A stretch of DNA of 64,000 nucleotides, taken from NCBI GenBank assembly GCA_019096155.1, contig JAHCVI010000001.1:10912001-10976000 (forward strand). Reading direction: 5' to 3'. The stretch is from Staphylotrichum longicolle. Its lineage: Eukaryota; Ascomycota; Sordariomycetes; Sordariales; Chaetomiaceae. How positions within the stretch are numbered: the stretch's first letter is position 1; every line of letters starts with the position of its first letter. The notes under the pieces are model-generated. The model was not told where the DNA came from, did not search any database, and saw only the letters and a list, made by a program, of their open reading frames with translations. Below are positions 9,812 through 21,569 of this stretch, in pieces. Both the position numbers and the translations under genes were made by a program.

Positions 9812-12800
9812 GGCGAGCGCCGAGGAGACCAGGCGCCCGGGGCGTCACTCGGCCGGCGGGGACGGTCGCCGTCGTGGACCGGGTCGCGTGGACAATGCGA
9901 GGCAGGATCAAGGAGGTCGACGATGGGTCAAGCGATTCGGCGGCAACCATCCGGCAGATGTGGTCAGAACTCGCCGGCTGTGGTACGTGGCGGTCGCAAC
10001 ACTCGCCGGGGACTCCGCGTGCTCGATATTGGAGGTTGCGCGCACAGAGGTGGCGGAAGAGTTCAAGTCGCGCAATTCACTCGAAGTCTCGGCGCGGTGG
10101 TTCGCGACATGCGTGGGTCGGGTCGACGGCGGTCTTGGACGGACAGGGCAGACGCTGGCACCAAGACCGATGCAGGCAACACTAACGGTATCAATGTCGC
10201 CCCCGGCCGAAACAAAAATGGGCTGCACAGAGGGCTGAGCAAAGCGCACGGCCAGGGCTGGGCGGCAAAAGGAGGGTTTGCAGCTGCGGAGGGGAGGAGA
10301 CAATGGACAAGCGAGCAATCGATGTCGGAGGCAGCATACGCAGGAGGCATGCAGGGCAGGCCACCTTAAGGGTACCTTGCTGTGTAGGTTCCTGGCCTCG
10401 ACATGGGAGATCAGTGCCAAAATACCCCGGCCGCATGCCCCCATTGGAAAACCGGCTCGTTTCCAGAAGAGTTCCTGGAGGGGATGTGGGGCTTGGGGCA
10501 CCGAGGGGAAGACCCCACCGACTCTCCCACCAGTGCTCGATTTGTTGGGTCAAGCGTCAGTCCAAGTTCCAACACGCTCTGCCCACAAGCCGTCATTGAA
10601 GCCCGCCACAGACACTGACCGACGGCAGATCAGTTGTGCCGGCCCCTCCTTCTCCTCAACTACACTAGTAGACATGCACTATTTAGGGTAGCACGGGCTA
10701 TTCCTGGGGCTTATTTGTGCAGAGGACGGACCACATCGATGTGCGCAAAAAAGGACCGCTCCGAGCTGAGGTGCTCTCGGTGAACCAACTGCTGCCCAGG
10801 TGCGACTGTTGGCCGGGGCCTTGCTGCGGATTCCCAGGCAGGGACGCTTCACTCACTCGTATTGCCCGGTAACGGAGTTCCCAGTTGTTCTTTAAGTTCT
10901 GACCCGGCTAGAAGAAAAACTGCCGCGCATTCTTCCCAGGTCCTGTTCGAGATTGAGCTGCATGCTTAGCCGTTGTTGGCCCAGCTGCATGGGTAGCGAT
11001 GTCGCACTGCGTCAGGCAAGCATCACCCATCTGCTCCCAGAGCCAGCATCAACAAAGCAGAGGTGTTGCCACATGATTCAGTCCTCGTCCACGGCGTTAT
11101 TACTAGGCTCTCTAGGCTGGCTACCCTCGAAGTAGGGCGGGCCTAAGCTTTGTGGCGGGTTTGGCGCGAAGCGGACATCTGCACGACAATCGGCGGTCCA
11201 TCGTTTGTCCACTTGGGGCGGGTGGAGTGAGGTGCGGTCCCGTCCTGGCCGCAAGGTGGCATGTCTCGCATGTCTCGCACGTCTCGGTAGCATGTCCAGC
11301 CCGTTGGAGGTTGCAATATCGGGGTTCCCGCGCGCATCGAGGCGCCCGGCGCCAGCCAGACGGATTCTTCGAGACCGACGGGCCAGAGGTTACCATTCGC
11401 CCATATTCGGGCACTTTTAAGACCATGGATGCCACGCTGACCATGGTGAGCCCACGAGCCCGGAAGTGTGGGGTAGAATCCACGACTCTCGGACACACCT
11501 CCATTCGCTTGCACATGGAGCGTTGGTTTACCCGTTCTCCACACGGGGCGGATGATGGATCCCGCTGTCCAAAACTCTGGGCTGATTTGTTGCCGGTCAC
11601 GTCTTGGCATCGCCCTTAGATGCCTTGACGGGCCTGGAATCCCACCAGTCAAAGCACCCATGCACACTGGTCGTTCAAAACGTCGAGTTCGCACTCCAAC
11701 CTTTTCGCAGCAACAAGAAGGGGATCGCTATCCTGCAAGCCAACAGCGCCAGGTTGACGACCCGCGCATGGCCAGTGGCCCCGGCAGCCAATCACCCGAC
11801 CCCGCCAATGACGCCGCGACGCAGGGCCGCTGTTGCCGAAGGAATTGCGCTGGGATCAGGGCACCAGGAAAAAGCCACTGCTCAGATCGCCCGCCTGCCT
11901 CCTGTGGGATGGTCTCTCGTTCCCTCATGGCACCCTTGAACCACTGAGCCAGTGGGACGTGCAGCAACTCCCCTTGCTGCATAAGCCCCGGTACCTCGAC
12001 TCTCGATGCTCAGTGGCCAACGTCGGCGCTGAGAGCACTGGAAGTGGCAATCGGAGCCGACAAATGGAGGCGGTTCGATTGACGACGACGACCCTCCATG
12101 CCTGCGCCGTCTGCCCGAACCAGACCACCATCTCCGCTGCCTGATGACGAACACCCTCGCACCAGCCCTACATGTGGTGTAAATCCTTCGCAACTGCGGC
12201 CACACGTCCTACGTACGACGACGCCAACAGTCAACCTGCCACGATTGGGAATCCCTCCGCGTAGTCGACTCCCTGTCTGACTGGGGCGCTTGGCTGTCAG
12301 TCAACGATACCAATAACCTGCCTTTTTCGAGTGAGTCTGCATGCTGCATCTTTCGACGACAAAAGAACGTTCGCTGGGCGGCGCCAGCAGCATGGAATTC
12401 CCATCGACTCTCTCGGCCCAGTGCGGTGCCGGGAACGCAAATCACCCAGACATGTCAGAGGCAAACCAAAGGGACCTCGTTGATATCCGGGTAAATGATG
12501 ATCAGTTCCACGGGCTGCACGTCGTTTCATGGCCATGACCAACATGCATTTTCAAGGTGGTGCCACACGCCGAGAAAGTCGCCGGCAGCCGCTTGCTGGC
12601 AAACCAGCAAAAGCCTTGCAAGGCAGCGGATGGGTGTCACAGGGACAGAGAAGTTGCATGTCAGTTGTAGAGATGTCCAAGGTCCAACCACTCAGGCCAA
12701 CCACATGACGAGTTAGCCTGGCCGGCACATACAAAACACACATCAGCCCGGCAGTATCGAGTTTCTCCGTCGGGTTGCTTGTTTTGGTCTGGCATTGCTC

Positions 12801-14085
12801 TTTCCAAGCCGTTCCCTAAACCCATACTCAAGGGGAGACTCATTCTTTGACACCCCTTGTCCCTGGTCTGCCTGGTTCTCGTATCACCCCACAACTCCCC
12901 GCCGTTGAATTGAGATGACAAGTTGCCTGGATGTGGAGTGGGAGCCCTGCGAGGACAGATGTGTAACACAAAGGCTGGGGCATGACGACAGACTAAGTCA
13001 ATACTGCCATGTCTCGGTAGAGATGCCGAAATCGACGTCACGGCAAAACCTCTCACTCCTGCCATGCCAGCCGTGCTTCCTTACCCTTATTTTGTCAGCC
13101 AAACTGGAACCCAAGGTTAAACCACGGCAGTTTTCCCAACAGCAACCCTGCCGAACAGCAAAAGTTGATACGAAGCATACCATCCGAAACTTACAGCACC
13201 ATCTCCCTGTGACCTGTCTCGCACGACCAAGACAGATCGAAAAAGCCCGCTTTCGCTTTCGCCAACGACGAAGAGGAACACATCCAGTACGAGGAGACAT
13301 TCGGGCCGTAGGATTCACCAGTTGACAAACCCAACCGGATCACTCGGCAGACATTGTCGTCTCCGAGTTCTCAACCCTCCGGAGATACCGGGAGCAAACA
13401 GGCATGGGCCTGGATGCCGCGAGGTTTCGAGACAAACTAACTGATCCGGGCGATACTGTCCAGGCTCTCACTGTATAAGGAGGTCAGGAAACACCGAGAT
13501 ATCCACATTTAGATCGACCTGCTAAACGTAGCTTGACCCCTTACTGCTGCCATACGCCTGTGAGCAGGCCTGGGAAACAGCATGGTTCTCACCTTGTAGC
13601 TGCTTGTTCTCCAGATTGTTCTGGGTCTCTCATGAGTGCACATCGGCAGCCATATCATCACAGACACCCTTGCTGTCATTCCAAAAGAGACCCCGCGTTC
13701 TCAGACTAAACCCATTAAATGATATCGTACAACAACTGGATAAATCCGCTACGGCCATTTCCCATATGGACACGCCGACCACGGCCGAATCTCATGTTTA
13801 CGTTTTGTTGTATCCCCAGCCCCGTCTCCCCAGGTATCTACCCTTCCAACACCCCAAAATGACGAAAAGCACCTTTGGTGTCTACCCGGATATCCTCGTT
13901 CTTGCCACTCCCCTGTTCATCGCGTCCCCGCGGCCGGCCGGCTGGCGAGCTGGCTGGCTGGGTGCTGAGCTCGCAAAACAACCAAGCTCTGCCCTGTGTC
14001 TCTGTCTCTTGCACTCGTGTGAACTGCCGCGCCGCCAAAAAAAAAAAAAAAAAATACTTCCACCGCTCCATCCAAAACCACCCAT
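9812..14085. other. long intergenic region upstream of creB
   Basis: About 4.3 kb between the creB start (-) and the sbh1 stop (-). Open frames on both strands reach only 100-260 codons, overlap one another and show no family resemblance or splice-linked continuation. I could not support a gene. It should include the creB promoter and leader and the sbh1 3' UTR. Its base composition does not look AT-rich as RIP-mutated DNA would. Confidence 0.5.
14037..14054. repeat. A18 homopolymer
   Basis: Run of 18 A on the plus strand, 32 bp past the sbh1 stop, so a U run in that transcript's 3' UTR. Confidence 0.85.
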
Positions 14086-14710
14086 TTAGCTCGAGAACCG
14101 ACGAGTAATCTTGGCGATGACTATTTCCCCCACAACCGTTAGCATCACGTTCCCGACCAAGGATCCTACACCACACCACGCCAATCCCCACCAAAAACAA
14201 AGGCAAAGATTGAAAGGGAAGGTCGAAAAACGTACTGTGCAGCGCAACAACGCTCAGAATAAACACCAAGCTCAGCACCAGCACGACCACGGGATCGACC
14301 TTGAGGCCGGGGCTCTCGTCCGTGTACAGCCGCAGCATGGTGCTGCTCGAGCCGCCGGCGCCCGCCGCGCGCGTGCTGTTGGGCCGCGCGTTGGCGATCT
14401 TCTCCTTCTGGTCGGCGGCCGCGCGGCGGCGGATCGCGGTGCGCGCGCCGCCCGGGGGAGGCGGGGACGAAGGGCGGGCGCTCGCGCCCGTGGCTGCCGC
14501 GGCGCCGGTGGCGGCGCCCGTCGGGGGGGGGCGCGGGGGAGGACTAGGGAGGGAAGTTAGTTGGGGTTTGGGTGGTGTGTCGTTGAGGGAGAGAGGGGGG
14601 GAGAGTAGGATTGGGGATTGGAGGGTTGGTTGATGGTGGTGGTGTTCGTTGTTGCTGATGTTGGGGATTTTGGATGCTCATTGTTCAAGGGGGGGCGGAA
14701 GTCTTACCAT
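14086..14710 (-). CDS. sbh1: Sec61 translocon beta subunit (Sbh1)
   Basis: The conserved body is clear: an Ala/Pro/Gly-rich N-terminus, IRRRAAADQKEK, then TMLRLYTDESPGLKVDPVVV and a single C-terminal membrane helix ending IIAKITRRFSS. This is the tail-anchored beta subunit of the Sec61 channel in the ER membrane, about 114 aa. The last intron (14121-14235, GTACGT donor) joins ...VALH to IIAK; the last exon is 14120-14086. Upstream, a GTAAGA donor directly follows an ATG at 14710-14708, and a CTAACTTCCCTCCCTAG acceptor opens exon 2 at 14543. The first coding exon would thus be the ATG alone. In this arrangement the reading frame is off by one inside a run of nine C (revcomp of 14523-14531). 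Eight C would give MSSPAPPPTG and an intact gene. Confidence 0.85.
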
Positions 14711-15442
14711 CTTGAAGAATTAGAAGAGTTGTAATTGAAAGCAAAAAGGCGGTATCGACGAAGAGAGGGAACGAATGGGCGATGGCAAAAAGTCGTTGAT
14801 GCCGGTCGGTCGTGTCGCGTGGTGGAATGGACTTTGGGGTGACGGCGAAGCTCGAGATGCAGTTGACGCCCCTAATTATCGGGCAGGTGATCCGTGCTCC
14901 CAATTGAGGCCACGAACACAGCTTCCCCAGCTTGCAGGTTCAATTGGCGGCGCAATTTTGTTTGGCCGGGGCTGAGTGGGCCGTTCGAGGCCCAGCTCCA
15001 GCTCCATTTTAGTGAGTGGCACGTGCTTTGGGGAACGAGGTCAAGGGGACCCTGGCACTGCTTTGAGCTGGATTACACGACAGAAGATGCAGCATTACGA
15101 AATGCCTGGATGGCACAATGTCAAAGTTACCAAGAAGCTTGAGTTTACTTCAGTCAAGGTCAACATTTGCAAGCGCAAGTGACTTGGTGTTCCCCAACTT
15201 GGCTCCCGTTGCTGTGTGTAGATTGTTTGCTTGGAGCCACTCAGACCACTTCAACTTTCTGAGCGCGGTCGACCTCAATGAATCGTCCACTCGACAGCGA
15301 GTCCAAGAATCCGACCTTGTCCATACATCCCATGTCTCGTCACTTGTCTCATAAATCACCAACAACAAGACACAATCTTCCAAGAAGCCATCAATTCACT
15401 TATTCTCTACGGACCCAGTCCCTGGCAGCCGGCAGTCGCTCC

Positions 15443-15470
15443 CACCCATCCATCCATTCATCCATCCATC
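15443..15470. repeat. CATC tetranucleotide repeat
   Basis: Imperfect run of CATC/CATT units, about seven copies. Confidence 0.8.
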
Positions 15471-15682
15471 TTCTAGACCCTGGCCTCGAAACTCTGCAAC
15501 CCCCGGCCGGCCGTGTCCAACCACTGGCACAGTCTCACTGCCTTCCCCCCTCCCAACTGCTGTGCTCCCCCCTCTTGCTCTCGAAGCCGCTGCCAACAAA
15601 GAACCAAGCACCGCACGAATAACCGCCGCACAAACCACCACACTGCCGCGGCTGTCATCCTCTCAGAAACATGCCACACACG

Positions 15683-15706
15683 GAGAGAGAGAGAGAGAGA
15701 GAGAGA
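15683..15706. repeat. (GA)12 microsatellite
   Basis: Twelve perfect GA units followed by GAAGAAGAGAAGG purine sequence. Confidence 0.9.
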
Positions 15707-15771
15707 AGAAGAGAAGGAAGATTGGCTTCAGAGTACATGGGATGTGTGGATGCGATGTGATGTTGTGGTTA

Positions 15772-15801
15772 TGATATGGTATGGTATGATATGGTATGGT
15801 G
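15772..15801. repeat. ATGGT pentanucleotide repeat
   Basis: Imperfect head-to-tail ATGGT/ATGAT units, about six copies. Confidence 0.8.
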
Positions 15802-16159
15802 TCAATCAAACAACAGACATTTGCGAATGTGAATGTTATACCCGCACATGTGACCGAGGCTAGACAAAAAAAAAAAAGGACAAGACAAAAAACAAACAAT
15901 AACAACACGACAGAAACAAACAAACGGCGTATGAAAACGGGAATGGGGTATGGGTGCGACATAAGGAACTGGCAACAAATGGGGAAATATAGACGGCGCC
16001 CGTCAAGGGGGAATAGGTGGTATGGGGTAGGTGGGTTTTTAAGGGTTTGGAGCAGAAGAAACTCGGTCGAGCCATGGTTTAAGATCTCTCCGAGTTTGTC
16101 GACGACATAAGAAAGGAAAAAAAGGATTGATATCTGACAATGCTGACTTCTCTCCGTCC

Positions 16160-16193
16160 CTGCCTGCCCGCCTGCCTGCCTGCCCGCCCGCCC
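16160..16193. repeat. CTGC/CCGC tetranucleotide repeat
   Basis: Imperfect tandem tetranucleotides alternating CTGC and CCGC, about eight copies. Confidence 0.8.
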
Positions 16194-16695
16194 ACTCGCT
16201 GCTCAAAGCTCCGCGAATGTGAGAGGAGAAAGAAGAAGAAGAAAAAGAAGAAAAGAAAGAAAAGAAAAGGGTAGACCCGTGCCCCAGACATATACCAAAC
16301 TCCCGAAAACGCTTCCCATGAAATATTTTTGGTTTCAAACTGAGCCCGTCCCGGCTTCTAGCCCCTCCGCTTTTTCTTTTGTTTCCCCGGTCCCAGCAGG
16401 ATTAGAAGAAGAGGTTAGAAAGCGAAAGGGCCGTCATCCCCACAGCAGCCTTCCCCCGGCTCCGCTCCGGTCAGTCCACTCTTTCAAGGACGGCTTGGCG
16501 CGGCCGGTTATAGGACAGCTGTGAATACACTCGCGACGCTATATCGGGTGGGTATCAGGTAAAAGGCGCATCTACACCTTCTGCTGCGAAATATAGGGAA
16601 GAGATTGCCTCGGCATCTCGAGATGGAGCGATGAGCGGTCGGTAGCAGGTTCGATCGAAAGAAGTCGAATCGGAAAAAGAACAGAAAAGGAGACT

Positions 16696-18325
16696 TTAGA
16701 GAGTGACATCTAGGACCAGGCTGACGTCACGGACATTAGGGCCAGCCAGGTCTTCGAGAACGGGGATGAGATCGAGCAGCTCGTTGTCGTGCGCATCCGA
16801 GAACCAACTGCTAATGGGAACCGCGTGTTGGGGGTGGAAAATGTACGACGTTGGCGAGTTGTCGATGATGATGGTGTCCTTCAGGTCGCGGCCCACCTGA
16901 GACAGGTCCTTCACGTAATTGCCCTGATGGTTGTAGCAGCTCTCCCTGAACAGGCGGTGGTGGACAACCTTGTGGATGTCCAGCTGGTCCAGGAGCGGGT
17001 CGCCATACTGTCACCGAGTCAGCGTCGGACTACATCCTACAACGGGGGCACCGAGCCTTGGGACATACCTTAGACACCGACGCTGTGAAGACGACAACCT
17101 CGTAGAGCTCGCCGACTCGTTTCATGAACTGATCGACACCCGGCCGCTTGATGACATAGACATTATGGTAGTTACCCTCAATCTCCACCGGTATTGTGAA
17201 GTCGGCCTGGTGCAGAATCTGGGACAGTCAGCGGGGGTCAATTTACAAGACGTTGCATGGTTCGCTTACCTTGAACGAGCTGTGGACCAACGTTTCGTCA
17301 AGGTCAAGAACAAGACACTTCCTGCCCTTGTGCTCGGGAGCTTGGGGAGGCAAGAGGAATCGTTGGGGTTGGTCCGGGGCAAACACCGGGGGGTTCTCGA
17401 TTAGTGTGCCTGTCGGTACGCTGGGGGCCGTCGGTACCGGTCCTGGAGGTGGGGGAGGAACCCTCGGGAGGGTTTCCTCTGCGGTCCTATGGCCCTTGGC
17501 TTCCCAACGGCTGGGCAGCCCCGGCATCCGGCATTGGCACGTCGCCCTCGGCATCCTTCTCCGTGGGGACTTCTTCCACCTTCTCAACGTCCGCGCTCAC
17601 TGCGTGTGGCGTTCCACCGAGATAACGGGATTGCTCGAGCCCGGGCCAACCAGTGTCGTCTGCTTCGACTCATTATCCCGCTCGCCCCCGACAGTGGACT
17701 GATCCTGTGTGCTGGTGCCCGAGATCCGCTTCCCATTCTTCGCTGCACCTTGCGACAGGGAGCCCTGCTGGGTAGACTCCTTCTCGGAAAGATGGGTCTT
17801 GCTGCCGGACGGCTGCTCCGAGGGCGTGGCTGTCCTGCGGCTGGCAGTCGGTGGCCGGACGGGGATCTTCTCGAGCTTGTGATTCGGGACCGGCGGCTCG
17901 GTGTCCAGACCGTTCGCGCTATCCGGCACGCCGCAGCATCCAAAAAGGGCAAAGAGCCCCCCCTTCTTCTTCTTGTGGGACGCAACCGCAGGGGAGTTTG
18001 GTTCCGAATTGCCTGGTGTCGCTGTCGGTCCTGTTGCAGCACCTAAACGGTTACTAGACGCGTTTCCATTGTGACTCGGGCGTAACATACTGCCTCTGGA
18101 TTCCTTGGAGCGTCCGCCAATGCTGTCTCTCGGATCACCAGCGGTTGCGCCGCTCAACCCCGTCGCTGTCGGAGACGGCTGGACTTTCTGAGATGACGAC
18201 CTCGATGGCACTGGCAGAAGCCCGCGGTTCTTCTTCGACGATGTTCCGTCCTCGGGTGTGAGCGTGTCCTTCTCCTTCGAGCTCTCGGCGGCAGCCTGGG
18301 GCCGCTCCTCCATACCCCGTGCCAT
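16696..18325 (-). CDS. PSR1/2-type FCP1-NIF domain protein phosphatase
   Basis: The C-terminal half is a canonical NIF/FCP1 catalytic domain: CLVLDLDETLVHSSFK with the DxDxT nucleophile motif, FTASVSKYGDPLLD, and IDNSPTSYIFHPQHAVPI, ending LVLDVTL. Exons are 17007-16696, 17218-17069 and one ending at 17270, all joined in phase 0. The long Ser/Pro-rich N-terminus from ATG 18325 contains KKKKGGLFALFGCCG (near residue 128). The paired cysteines recall the palmitoylated CC motif that holds yeast Psr1 at the plasma membrane. Psr1/2 act with Whi2 in the general and salt stress response. Between 17669 and 17487 the likely coding frame differs from that on both sides, and the flanking frame has a TGA at 17599-17597, so the model needs an unusual intron or contains frame errors. 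A 5' UTR intron acceptor lies about 45 bp before the ATG. Confidence 0.85.
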
Positions 18326-21300
18326 GTCGGTGAGCGGAGGCGACGTCGGCGGTTGTGATCAAGTTCGGATCCTGCGACGCCCGCGTTAGTCAGAGGTTTT
18401 GGATAAATGTGAAATGCGAGGTTCTGTGGCAAGCCAGTTCCGTGCGCGCGTCACGGCGGAGCGACTCGAGGGGCACCTGTGCAGTCGGCGTGAAAGCGAA
18501 CAGTCCGAATCGCATGCTGGGCTGCGAGGTGCGCCGTGGCCAACCAGCCATCGCCGTAGCCACAGCTGTCAGGTATGCCGGGAAGGTATGGCGTCGTGCG
18601 TTGAAGGGAGCCAAATCAACTAACCCACCTCAAAGAATCCCCAAATGTCCCAGCGCAGCCCAACCCCTATCTCAGCGGTGTAGGCCGCCTAGTCTCGAGT
18701 CCTAACCCGCCTCTTCACGACCGCCTGTCGAATTGTCCACGGTACGAAATGCCAAATACGCGTCGTCGGAGGGGAAACAGAGCTGTTGTCGCGAAAAAGC
18801 TGGATCTGACCGAGTGAGGCGGTCGGTGCAGGGCGGGAAATTGGCGCGCAAGCCGATCGGGAAAGGGACCGAGCACGCACGGCTGGGCGTGTCTGGTTTG
18901 CCTCGGGCGCCGTCCGACTGATGAAATGAAGGATAAACGGCAGGAAAAGAGAAGGTCCAAAAAAGCAGCCCGCCGATTGAAGAAGGGCGAGCCCGATAAG
19001 CAGCCGATGGCCGAGCGGATGGAGAATGGGAAGAGGACGTATCGACGACGGCTGAGGAGGGTCGTGAGAGCGCAAGCGAGATGATTGACTTAAAAGGTGA
19101 TGGGGTCGGTAAGGTGCTGGGGATTGCTCCAGGACACAGGGCGACGGGGGAGCCAAGACTGGATTAGCGGAGTGCCCTGCAGAGATTAGCCAGGCATGGG
19201 GCACATGGCGTGCGAGGGGATGCGATGCCGCGTGTTAAGGCCAGACCATCGCACGGGCAAAACTAACATAAGCTGAGGAAGCCCGCCTAACAGGTCCCAT
19301 CGCGGCCCAGCTGCAGCCGGGTACCTACCGCGGGTCCCCGTCAGCTTGGCCGTCCAGCCCACGCCCAGGAGTGGCCCAGTTCTCATCTGGAAGCACTCTG
19401 TCGAGCTGTTTGTTCCCGCTCCACGTTCTGCAGAGCTTCCATAAGATGGAGTTCTGCGAACATTCCAGTCGCGCCTTACAGCCATGGAATATATTCGGCA
19501 GCCAACGGGTGCTGCAAATCTACTGCAAAGCATCAGGCAGGTCGACGGTTACGCCAGCACCTCCCACGCTCGCAGGTTTGATCGCGATGTAGCAATTTGC
19601 CCCGGGCCCCTTTCCACACAGAACCTGGGACCTAATAACTAAGAGCCGCCCGGCGTGGGACGAAAGAGGGTCTGGCTGCCAAACCAAACCAACAGAAACG
19701 CCGGGCAGGTCCCGCTTGGTCCAGCGCCGCATTTCTGGGACCTGCCCGCGAGTTGCCAACGGCGAGTGATTTCCACGCAATTGAAAAGACATGGCATCTT
19801 GCAAGGACGATGGCTCTGACCGGCTTTGGCAAGTGACCCCGAATTGCGCTGCTTGGGCATCACAATTGGAGTTGAGCAGGGCGTCCTGTTCATCTCTCCG
19901 GCACAGCAAACCTCCACTGGTACGGAGTACACAGGGGCAAGCGGCTGAGGTGACAGGCTGGCCCCGGCGGGCGATTGAGCACTGGGCAGTTAGTGGATGG
20001 CATTTCGGAGAGCCCAGAGCCCAGAGCACGGCATCCCGCTCCCAGCATTTGGGTTTTCGGCAGGGGATGCTGGAACACTGCAGAGGGGCCCTCTGATTGG
20101 CCATGTTACCGCCCAGGACAGTGACAAGAGTCTCCGACATGCCCAACCGGACCAGTCGCTGCCATCACCTTGTCGCTGTGTGCATGTTGGCATCTCGAGA
20201 GAGGAGGCGAGTGCAATGCAGGCTGCAAAACTGCTCACCACACAGCCCCCGACGTTGACGTTTTGCTGCCGAGCCCCGGCTGTCTGTGTCTGTCTGTGTC
20301 CGTCTGTCTGCTGTGATACCGAGTCCGAGGCGGCTCCCTTCCCCGGACCACCTCATCTGCAGGACTCCCGTTGCTGTCAGCCCCGCACAACCTTCACGCG
20401 AGGCATGCTGGCGCACCCGTCCATCCCGCCCCGGCACATGCCCGCGGTCCCTTGCATTCCAAGGCCTTGCGTTCTGCGACCGATTGCGAGAGAGATCGAT
20501 CAAGCGCGTGCAACGCCCAGAATTAGACTCGAAGATTGGATGCCGGGGTTGAGTTCGACCCTCGATTCCTGAGCATGCCTTGCTCATGTGGAGCCCTCTG
20601 CGAGTGAGATTGGCGTGCAGGTGCAGTCATGGTTCAATCAGCACTTTGTCTGTCTACTGTATACCGTGTATTTTAATGCCGTCCCTTGTGCAAAGGTAAA
20701 TTATTTTTGCCTTGCATATCTCTCAATCAGCCTACTGTACAGATACACCCAGTCTCCCAGTACAGTACTTGTCCAGTTTCCCGAGGACACCATCCACCGG
20801 GCATCTCACGAGAAACCGGCTGACTTGGGTTCCTAACCCAAGTTGAGCCAAGATGCGAAGCTGCTGAGAAGGCCAGACCTGTGCATGGACATGCGGAGGC
20901 TTCTGACTGCGGAGCATGCTGGCCGGACTCCAATTCCGCCAAGCCTGACTTGAGCAGACTCGGGCTGCTTGTGCGGGGAAAGGCCACTGATTGGGCAGGC
21001 CTTGTGGCGCTCTCCGGGGAAGGTGGCTCAGGCGACGGGCCATGACGTGGGCTTCCGTGGGCGGGATGACGGACCCTGTGGCTGCGGGACCTTCACATGC
21101 CATCGCCGACCAACTTTCGGATGGCAGCTGCCGACACTGGACAGCCAGAAACAAGCCAGACAAGCAAGACACAACCTAAGCAGGACGGAGACACGCCAAC
21201 CCGGGAATCCCACAACAAACGACGCAACCAGGACTCGGGGCATCGACAACAAGCGCTTCTGGCGGCATTGTTTTTGGTGTGTTCCCTCGAGCCCCTTTCC

Positions 21301-21569
21301 ATTGTCGCTGCTCCACCCTTCAAGTCGGGAGAGTCCAAAACACCCAAAACACCTACTTCGTTCCGACAACTGCTCATCATCGCATCTTCGCGTGGTCCAC
21401 ACCGATTGGCCCGTTGCATAATTGCATTGCACCGCCGGCGCCGATGGGACAGCGTGTCTGATTCCCCGGGGTATCGGGACCGACCTGGTGCACACCTACA
21501 CACGCACACACGAACGCTCTCCAGGGCCCCTCGGCATCGCAGCAGACACACCAGACACACCGACTGGCC
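18326..21569. other. long divergent intergenic region
   Basis: 3.2 kb between the starts of the PSR phosphatase (-) and the ABCD transporter (+). Only short overlapping open frames of nondescript composition occur, along with short GTCTGT-type runs near 20280. I see no exon, tRNA or mobile element. Confidence 0.5.

Larger units (their letters stand above)
14711..16695. other. intergenic region with several microsatellites
   Basis: Lies between the sbh1 start (-) and the PSR phosphatase stop (-). No exon can be supported. It is unusually rich in simple repeats (15443, 15683, 15772, 16160), listed separately, and in A/G-rich tracts around 16220-16270. It probably includes a long phosphatase 3' UTR. 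Confidence 0.55.

Noticed and set aside
9590..10369. 259-codon plus-strand open frame over the creB start
   Set aside because: It overlaps creB exons 1-2 antisense and continues into non-coding sequence; no conserved motif.
11143..11694. 183-codon minus-strand frame in the 9.8-14.1 kb gap
   Set aside because: Competing open frames of similar length exist on both strands here, codon use is not biased, and no protein family is recognisable.
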